Origin: Apus apus
Taxonomy: Eukaryota > Chordata > Aves > Apodiformes > Apodidae
Direction of reading: 5' to 3'
DNA length: 64,000 nucleotides
Assembly: GCF_020740795.1 (NCBI RefSeq)
Contig: NC_067295.1
Span: 3,534,501 to 3,598,500, forward strand
Shown here piece by piece: positions 55,301 through 64,000 of the stretch. Position numbers and translations under genes: made by a program. The notes beneath the pieces are model-generated. The model did no database searches and was not told the DNA's origin. It saw only the letters and a list, made by a program, of their open reading frames with translations. Every line of letters starts with the position of its first letter. Positions within the stretch are counted from its first letter, which is position 1.

Positions 55301-58300
55301 CAAGTGGCACAACTGTTTGAAACATGGTGTGGTCCATCAGCCCACGGATGTGCTGGAGTCAGAGATGGCTCCAAACTGTGAACGTACCATGTAGTGGATT
55401 TGTTCAACTTGGTAGTTGTATGATGTATCCACACTCGGGTTTAAAGCTCTGCCCCTGCACCTTTTCTCAGAAATCCTATAATTCATTAAACAATCCAACA
55501 TTACATTTACTACTGTAAAAGCTCAGTCTGTAGGAATAAATGTCTGGCTCTCTGTAAGACTGACTTCTGCATATTGGGCAACAATTAACTAAAATGTAGT
55601 ATGCTACACCTACAGCTAATATGCCGTAATAGGAACTCCTACATCTCCAACCTAACTGATTCTGTTCCTTCTTCCCAAGATTTTTAGGGAATTAAATGTT
55701 AATGGCCATTTCTTTGAGACGTATTAATTAGATGTCTCTGCAGCATGATAAACGAGCACATGAGAGGCTGGTCAGACACCAGCGTGTGCAGCCCCTAGAT
55801 CTGCTTAGGGTAATGGTATCAGTTCCAATAATTGCACTAGTGGTGCTTTTACATGGTCTAGCAGGAGACTTAGGCAAACAAAAGAAACATGTAAATGGGC
55901 ACTTCTCTGTGTTGTGTTCTTTAGTTTAAAATTAAATACCTTCTTGGAGTTATAAGGTCTGTCTGGTAACAGGATAAATAACACTTCAGTATAATCCAAC
56001 AGCTTGGCTTGGAGTTGCAGTCACAGTGATTTTCTTTTTTTTGTTCAATCACAGAAGTAATTTGACTTGTCTACAAATAATGTTTTGATAAACTTCAATA
56101 GAAATTAGCAAACCAACCATCAAATGGGATTTATAAAAAGTTGCTTGGGAAAATGTGTTGTAAGTAGTCTGCAATTCAAGGCATTTCCTTCGCAGGATGC
56201 TTATCAAGTCCCCATGTGCTACTTCCAGATTGAGCTGAAGCATAGATGAGAACTATTTTTGATAGAAGGGAGGGGAGAGGGAAGAAAATAAATCCCAGTT
56301 GGAAAGTAGTACCAGTTTTTATTCTTTTATCGTTACCTTGGGATGTAAATCCTATGAGTGTGTGGGGTGAAAACAGACTTTGGAACACCAGAAGTAATCA
56401 GATTAATCTGTGGTGATTGAGATGATGGTGGTGGTGTAAAGGTGATTGAAGTAGTCATTGTAGAGTGAAGAGTAAATATACTAGGAGCCTTTGGATAAAC
56501 TGATTTCTCTTTGATGTACTGTATGCCAAGTAAAGACAAAATGTCCTGCTTGTTTCTGCCATGTTTCTTCATCAGGCTGTGTCAGGTGCAGCAGTGGTCA
56601 GTTTTAAGGATGGTCAATGCTTCCAGATTACCATATAGAGCTCTTTTTTGTGTGTGTTTTGTTTTAATGACAGCAGCAACCAAAGCCTCATGCAGGAGGT
56701 CCCAGTCATGGCTGCCAGCCTCCCTCTGGGTGGTGGAATTAAGATGTTGCAAGACCAAGGGAAAAAGGATCCAGCAAATATTTTTGCAGGGATTTCTTCT
56801 AGATCGGAAAGCTGGTATTAATTGGTTTTCTAGGCTTTTGGTGGTTTCACAACTTGGCAGCAAAACCTGACACACAAGCTGTCTACAGATTTTGGGAGAC
56901 CTTGCTGCCTTAGTTGACCCTTAGGCTGATAGATAAACTTATGGGACAAGCTTAATCTTCTTTCAAGACTAAAGAATACCCAGGCTGAGAAAGGAATCAT
57001 ACCTATTCTCTAATTTTTGAGTCAAATTTATGTTATGCATACTGGTTCTCCAAGACTCAATGGAGATTAGTAGTTTGGTAGGATGAATCCCCCCCTCCCA
57101 TGGTCTGCTGGAGCTGCTGGAGGGGGCATGGAGGAGAGTGTGGTCCCCGACCCAGCCGTGTGGACAGGAGATATGGAGCAGCAACCTAGGAGAGTGGAAG
57201 ACGAGCTCTGAGGTGGGAAGAGGCAGGACATCTATGTCTTAACTCCACCACACACATATTAGCTTAATCAAGCTTCATGAATTAAACTCCTAATTGCACA
57301 ACTGAACTGATGGTGCTTTTTTTTTTTTCCTGCTTAGTACTCAACAGCAGTCTCTGAGGGAAACATCCAGATGACTTTATCATGCACCTGTAATAACGCT
57401 CCCTGTATGTTTGTTTGACTTGAGGGTTTTGCTTTGCTTTTTAACCAGGGTGCAATTGTGCCTTAATTCCTTAGACAAAGATTCATCTGTGTCCTGCCAG
57501 CCTGTCGCTTGCAGCATCAGCCATGCATCAACCTCCTCCTGGCATTTTTTAATTAAAAGAACAGCACTATCACTTCAAATTAGTGCCACACAGCTTATTT
57601 CAGTAAGAAGAGAAATGGTGTTTAAAGGTTTCTCTCTTATGAAAATTGTTTATTAAATGTTGCTCTCTTTTGGTTCTGTCTAGTAATTTGTCATTCAGTG
57701 CTTGGACTCGATCAGATCCCAAGATGTACAAGTCCTGTTAGTGATATGAATGCAAATAAAAGGCTTGCATTTGATAGCTCTACTGTTTGATAAATAGGAA
57801 TCACCTTCTTAAAAACAAACCAATAGACATATTATTTGATGGTTCCCACAAAGCAAGTGCTAGCCTGGTTTCAAGTGTATTCCCTGTTTTGAGAAGATAG
57901 TGGAAAAATAAGTATTTCTGGGAGCTTCTGTGTCACGAACTGTGAAGAGCTGGTTTTTGTAATCCTGTTCAGGAAAATTGCTAGGCCTCCGTTATACTAA
58001 ATTACTGTGAGAGCAAGGAATACATCCAGTGAGAGCGAGCCCTGGTGAGAATCTTCCTCATGCAGCATTTCATTTTAGCTGCAATATTAGCACTGTTAAC
58101 CATCCGTGCAAAATGTAACGTATTGAATCAATTTAAAATGGAAAGCCAGCGTTTTAGGCTTTGACTGAACCAGCTGTCCTCCTGTGCTATTGGTTTTTAG
58201 GTGTAAAACTCTGGACTTTGGATGTGTTAATATAATAGTTTGATAAAGAACTTCTTGTTTAGGAGAACTTTATATTTTTTGCTGCAGCCAAGTGTTGTCA

Positions 58301-61300
58301 CTTGCATAAAATCCTGTGTCTGAATGTGAAACATGGTAATGTCGTGTAGGAAGAGGCATGATGTCTTTTCAGGCTCCAGTTTATGTTGCACCTTTGAGCG
58401 ATCTCAGAGCAGTGGTGGCATTATCATTTATTGATGTAATGGACACTGACATTTTGTATAAGGAAAACAGCAAACACTGCTGTTGCAGGCAAGGTGATGA
58501 AGGTATAATGGTGAGAAAATTGGAACCAAACATCCTGGTTGGAATGACGCACTAAAACATTTTCATTAAGATCCCAGTTGTTGTGGCTGAAGATTCACTT
58601 GGGCTTCAAAAGGGGATTTCCTTTATTGACAAGTTTGCAAGTTGTTCTTAAAAAAGAATGCTGAGGTGGAAGTTTGCTATTAAGCAACTGTAGAGAAACT
58701 GACTTTGCAATGAAAGCATTTATTTTGTTAATACATAAAAAATAATAATCTATGCTAGAATGCTACATGCACCCTGTATCTGTTTTCCTTCTAAACTCTG
58801 TTTTTGTTTTGCTCTCTGAAGCCAGTCTGGAACTACAACGTTCTTAACAACTTTTGGCTGGAGATTTAGTCAAGGATGTTTTTCATCCTTCTTTCAAGAA
58901 AATGGTTCCATCCTTTCTTGAAGTTGCTCCAAAGGAAATTTCTTTACGTAGCTGGTTCAGTGGCAGTGAGAGAAGTCACTGCTCATGGTCCAAAGGCTCT
59001 TGTTGTTGTCATGTCCTGCCATGCTCGATCTGAAAACAAATTGAAATATTTAACGTAGCTCAATGGTGCAAGGTAAGGGCTGGAGTTACTGTATCCATGG
59101 AGTTAGTTCTGCTTGAGCTCCCTCAACTCACGAGTTGATTGTTAGCAGATTAACATGGATAAATGTTTTATGGGCACAAAGGAAAGGGACTGTGTCAGTG
59201 TCGATAGGCAGCAGACCCCTCTCCCCACCTCCTGACTCAGTCGAAGGGCGTTTGCTGTTACGGATTGGTTTTTCTTGCTCAACCATAGGTTGGCTCTGAC
59301 CAGTCTGTTTGTTTTGTTGTTCATCCCTGGTGACTGTCAGTAGCACCGGGCTGAATAAACAGAGACTATTGATCAAATTTGAAGTCATTAACTTGGCAAT
59401 TTAAATAGATGCTGTCCTATACAATTAGAACAAGGGAGTAACACATAGGCTGATACGGCTTTATTCTGAATAAAAGCCCTCTTTTCATGAAATCTTGTTT
59501 GGTGCTATTCAGCTCTCAGTGTTGTGCCTCCTGTGGGTCACACAAGAATTAGATTTTTTGTTTAAAGTACCTAAAGTGAAGAGGATGGCTTTGCTTGTGC
59601 AAGAGAGTGATGACACTGATATAACGTGGATCTGCTGAGCTTTGCTACTAATTGAAAATCTTTATTTGGAAGCAGGGGGTTCTAACATGAGGTTGCTGGT
59701 TAACTGCATCCTGCTAGAGCATGTTTTGGGGAGCAAAACCACTCTGGATTGCCCTACATCTCCAAGCCAGCAGCATTGCTTCCCACTCTGGAGCAGCAGT
59801 GGTGTTTGATTGTCCATCTTGCTGCTGCTCAGCCGAGAGAAACACATGCCTGTTAGAGCTGGGTGTTTATACTCAAACACAACGGGTGATTAATTATTTC
59901 TGAAAGAAGACATTTCCTTTTAATGACCCTTGTCATGCCCCGTGCCTGTTAGCCTTCTGAGTCACTTTAACCTTCTGGCTGGAGTGTGGCCTTAAGGCGC
60001 ACGGAGGGTTTGCTGGATGAATTCTGGACTCCTCAAAGATCCGTTACAGATGCCTGGTGGTGTGAAGGCACCGGGAAGGAGCAGCAATAATCTCATCACT
60101 AGATGTGCAGCGTGTGCCTGCAGCCAGCCCACTGCCCCTGAGTCACAGCCCTGCCAGTCCATGGAGAGCGCGCGGATTCAGCAGGAGGATGCACACACAT
60201 TGACCCACATTTCCTCGGGCAGAGCAGCAGTCACGTGCATCCCATTGCTTGGAAATCAGATGAGAACTGATGTAACTTGGTTCGTCCAGCTGTTTGCATG
60301 GCCCCAGCCAAAGTGCTCTTAGGGATTTACCATTTGTGTGACTAATAGGTGATTAGGTGGATTGCAGGGACTGTGTACGTGCTTCCTGTAGGCAAGACTT
60401 GGGGTTTAACAGTGGCGGCGACAAAGAAGTCTCTTCTGCATCGTTCTCTTGTTGTAGCTTTTACATAGGACTGGCTATTAAATCAGACTTTTTTTTTCCT
60501 CTACATAAAAGCTTTCGTGCTCATTCCTAGGAAAGTTTGTTACACAGAGATGCTTTTCCTGCAACAGGTGGACAAATGTGCTATAGAAGAAAATAGTGAT
60601 TCTGAGCAGGGGTTAAAAGGAAGAACAAATGTAGGTGAATGAAAGATAAAAAATTTGGCTTCCAAAAGCTATAAATATCTCTGTAATTGCAGCCTTTTTT
60701 TGGAACAAGCCTCGTTTCCATCCTATTCTCTTTTCCCCTCTCCCACAGCTTCCTTATTCCTGCACACAGACGTGCATTCCCCTCCCCTCCCCTTCTTCTT
60801 GGGTGCCACCCCTGTCGCCTCCCGCTCCCCCCGCGAGTCCACCAGTGCTGGCACCAGGCCCAGGCTAATAAGCCGAGACGGGTTCATGGACTGGCAGGTA
60901 TCCAGCCTCCCTGCTCACCTTTTAGCATCTGTGCCCTTCACACACACAGTCTTGCCTTTGGTGCTGCCTGTGCTTTTTCATTTGTAAACAAGGAGGCTTT
61001 AAGCTGAGCTCTCTGAGCAAATAAACCAAAACAAAAAAAACTGCATCAAGGAAGAGGAGAGCAATTTGTAGCGTCTTGGGCGGATGTCGGAAAGGGATTA
61101 TACCAGGCTGAACAATCATCAAACTCCTGATGATTTTAGAGTTGAAAATTTCCAGGAATTAAAAACAAATCCCTGAACCAGTTGATACACTTCATTCAAA
61201 ATCAGAAGCGATGCCAAGGATTTAATTTGCTGCACACCATTTTTCTTTTCTCTTCCTGAATTTAAACTTTGCCCCTTTATTTTAGCTTTTGTACTGGAAA

Positions 61301-61348
61301 TTACCAAAGTAATTTTTCCATTTTTGTAGCTAACCACGGAATCAGTCT

Positions 61349-61368
61349 CAATTTATTTATTTATTTTT
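61349..61368. repeat. (TTTA)n short tract
   Basis: A short atttatttatttattt tandem run in SMURF1 intron 1; ordinary simple repeat. Confidence 0.8.
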
Positions 61369-64000
61369 AATTTTACCTGAGCAGTCAAGGTGTAGTATTC
61401 CCAGTTTTTTTGCTTGTGCCTCTTGATTCATTTGGAACCTGATGGATAGAATTTAAATATTAAATAGTGATCAAGACAAAAATAGCTGTGTGGCTGTATT
61501 CTGCCCAGTGTCAGCACCCAGAGTTGCTCTAACAGGTTGGTGGTTAGTGTCCCTGTAGAATGCTGGTCTGGTGGTGGCTACCACAAAGACCATCCTCCTC
61601 CATGCTGATCGTGGGGTGGCTGTGCCCATACCAACAACCAAGTTCAGCTCAGCCTGGATGAACAGACTTGGAAAAAATCCTGGATGGTGCTTTACATGAA
61701 ACCCTGCTCGGTTCTCAGCGTACAGCGTCAGTTGTGGGTGATGAATAAAACTGCCTTTCTCCTTACTACGGATTTGATACCTTTTGAACAGCTCTGGCTT
61801 TTTTGTGGTAATAGCTTTATTTGACTGTGTATTTTTACAACAAATGCAGTCTTCCCAGTTCAGTAATCTATAGTCTGTTCTGTATTGACAGCAGCTGAAA
61901 CTCAGCAAAAGAAAGAGGTTAACGAAGCAACACAGGTACAAGAGCTGGTAATGGGATAATCATCAAGAAGAAAAGTCCGTAGAATGTTTTAATTCCATCT
62001 AGCGTGGGCAAATCCTACACTCTTCCCCACAAGACACTACAAACATTTATACCTCAGTCCCAAGATCCAAGTTAGGATCAAAATTTCATTTATTATAGGC
62101 TGTTAGGCTATGCCACTTCTTTCCAGCACCAGCTCGATCTTGATGATCCGTATGTTTGTTATCCTCAGGTTGAAAACGACAGCCTGGGGAGCTATGAGAA
62201 GAAAGAAGTACTTCTGAATGAATTCCAGCTGGTGCAATTTTTGGCTGTCCGTTTGCTAAGTAACCTAGAACAAACTGAACTCCTTGCTTCAGGCTTTTGT
62301 GCAGTTAACTCTTCACTGAGTATTGACTTTCACTGCCTTTAAACCTGAGGTCGCTTTCGGTCCGTTCCATCTCATCTGGTTGTTATCATGCTTACTGCCA
62401 AACAAACAACAGATTTGTGAATAAGGGAGGCAAAAGCTCTAAGAACATGAAAAAGTTTCATTGACAGTAAGGCCCATGGCTTTGAAAAGCTTTATATGGC
62501 ACAACTTGGGGCTTTTTATGTTTCTATCCAAGCACGCCAAGAAGCGCTCAGCATACCTCCGTCAAAATACAGGCATGGAAAATGACTAGATGCACTAGAA
62601 ATGAGGGAAAGTTTGTAAGTCATTAGTTAACTTTAAAGCAATTATATGGTCCTGATGCCTTGCTTGAAAGAAAGAATGCTCTTCATTTACGTGCAAAAAA
62701 ATTTGGGGTATTGGCTGTGCCTCTTGAAAAGTCATCCAGTACCTGTTGGAATTTGTTCTGGTAGCAGTTCCTGAAGTTGTTAGTAGTGCTAGAAGAGCTG
62801 CTTGGTGAGTGTTATTCCTTGCAGTAGATTCCTAGCAACTGCTTGTTATAAAATTTTCTAGTTATTAAAGAAATGTAAAATGAGTCTGAGTTTTACTAAA
62901 ACAGCTTAAACCCAATGCACTATTTTTCTGGAGGTTTGTTCTTTTTAAAACCTAATATTCTAGAGGCTAAATTGCTTTTCCTGTGGGATTTCTGAATTGG
63001 AGATTCTTCACTCATGTTTCAGAATGAGTGAAGAAACCATGGATTCCTGAATATTGTGACCATGATAGTCATCAGTATTACATACATTTAACTGCAACTT
63101 TTAAAAGTTACTCTGGCAAAATTTGTTGTTTCTTATTTTCAATGCTTTTAAAGATTTTATTTTTTTATTTTGTTGGCAGTTGATTTCAACATCAGCAGCA
63201 CCCGAGGTCACCTAAGCAATTCTCTTGCCAGCTTCCTGTTCTTGTTTCCCAGTGCAGCTTTAGTTCAGCACTGAGTTGAGCAGTCCTGCTTTGACCAGAG
63301 CCAAACCTGTAGATGTAGTTTTAAGGCAATGTTCCATGTGGATTGTTTAACTAAAACTCTTGTACTGATACATTCAAACCCTCATGGGATGAACTAATAG
63401 TTTACATAGTTTACAACTTACACATAGCACCATTCATTTTTTAAATAACAATGTTCTTACTTTTAAGCAATCTACTTAGTACTTGATGAAAACCAGACAT
63501 TAATTTTGTACTGTTTATTAAAATACCCCCACTGGAAACTTTTGTCCCTATAAAGTTGATTTTTGTCCCTTATTTAATTGCAGTGAGATATCAAAGAAGC
63601 TTAAATACTGGTTCTGTCTGGAAAACCGAATCTCAGTTCTTAAATTGAGATTGAGAATGTGTTCAATTGCATTTGTTTTTCCTCCTTTACAATAGTGTTT
63701 AACATCCAGATTGCTTTGTCAAAGTATTGACACTACCTGTACGTGAAGGGCTGTAAATACCAGCCACTCTTTGGAGATGCAAAACATATGTTTTAGGTTT
63801 TAAATGGTAATCTGCTTCATTTTAGTTTGGAATTTTGAAACCTTTTACTGTCAGACAGAAGTTCAGTGTTTCTGTTGAAATGTTGCTTGGCTATATCTAG
63901 TCAAACTTTGCCAAGGTTTCTGCTTTCACAGGTTTCACATGTTTTGCAGTGGAAGGTCAGACTTTCTGCAAATAGGTAGATATTTTGAGGCAAGAAAATG

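Larger units (their letters stand above)
45965..64000 (+). other. SMURF1: SMURF1 intron 1 (continues beyond the window)
   Basis: From the donor at 45,965 to the right edge I found no segment encoding the start of the SMURF1 C2 domain (CAKNLAKKDFFRLPDPF in the family), so the whole stretch is read as first intron. A long first intron is also seen in mammals. It is AT-rich with many T and A runs. Short open frames on both strands show no family resemblance. An antisense or intronic RNA cannot be excluded from sequence alone. Confidence 0.75.

Noticed and set aside
62100-62210. Possible SMURF1 exon 2 or antisense exon (RIIKIELVLER-like frame)
   Set aside because: It does not match the SMURF1 C2 domain and has no paired splice sites.

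Overview
This is a piece of a vertebrate nuclear genome, most likely a bird. Genes are split by GT-AG introns, there are CR1 LINE fragments (one with the typical terminal octamer-like repeat), introns and spacers are compact, and the right-hand gene has a CpG-island promoter. Three loci are recognisable. From left to right they are a decayed sarcomeric-type myosin heavy chain gene on the minus strand (about 1-26.2 kb), a complete importin-alpha gene, KPNA7, on the plus strand (36.46-43.02 kb), and the promoter, first coding exon and start of the first intron of SMURF1 on the plus strand (from about 45.2 kb to the right edge). In mammals the order at human 7q22.1 is SMURF1-KPNA7-MYH16-ARPC1A, with SMURF1 and KPNA7 pointing away from MYH16. 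The window shows the same order and orientation, reversed as a block. This is the main reason for calling the myosin remnant MYH16, the masticatory ('superfast') myosin gene that is also a pseudogene in humans.

1-26.2 kb, minus strand: about 25 myosin exon remnants lie in the correct 5'-3' order, from the N-terminal motor region near 26.15 kb to the light-meromyosin rod at the left edge. The gene continues beyond the window. Some exons are intact, with splice sites and open frames (17,870-17,745; 9,977-9,902; 5,879-5,768). Others carry in-frame stops, frameshifts, lost donors and a destroyed P-loop. Introns are kept, so this is a unitary pseudogene rather than a retrocopy. A pure (GAGGA)n tract of about 200 bp lies in one of its introns.

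26.2-36.4 kb: no convincing coding sequence. It holds a CR1 3' end, short CpG-rich patches and simple repeats, plus whatever 5' leader KPNA7 has. The myosin N-terminal coding exon was not found.

36.4-43.15 kb: KPNA7 in ten coding exons, all phases consistent, 517 residues, with the IBB domain and all six Trp/Asn ARM positions of the NLS grooves present, and a polyadenylation signal at 43,117. 43.15-45.2 kb: spacer ending in an antisense CR1 fragment that abuts the SMURF1 CpG island.

45.2-64 kb: SMURF1 CpG island with perfect NRF1 and CRE motifs, a YY1-like motif, GC boxes, a GGGCC repeat and a nine-codon upstream ORF. Coding exon 1 (18 codons plus one base) follows, then about 18 kb of intron 1 in which I find no further exon.

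The three genes do not form a functional pathway: a nuclear import receptor (oocyte/early embryo in mammals), a HECT ubiquitin ligase of TGF-beta/BMP signalling, and a dead muscle motor. Their link is conserved synteny. The most notable content is the myosin pseudogene, a loss in this lineage caused by lesions read directly from the sequence.
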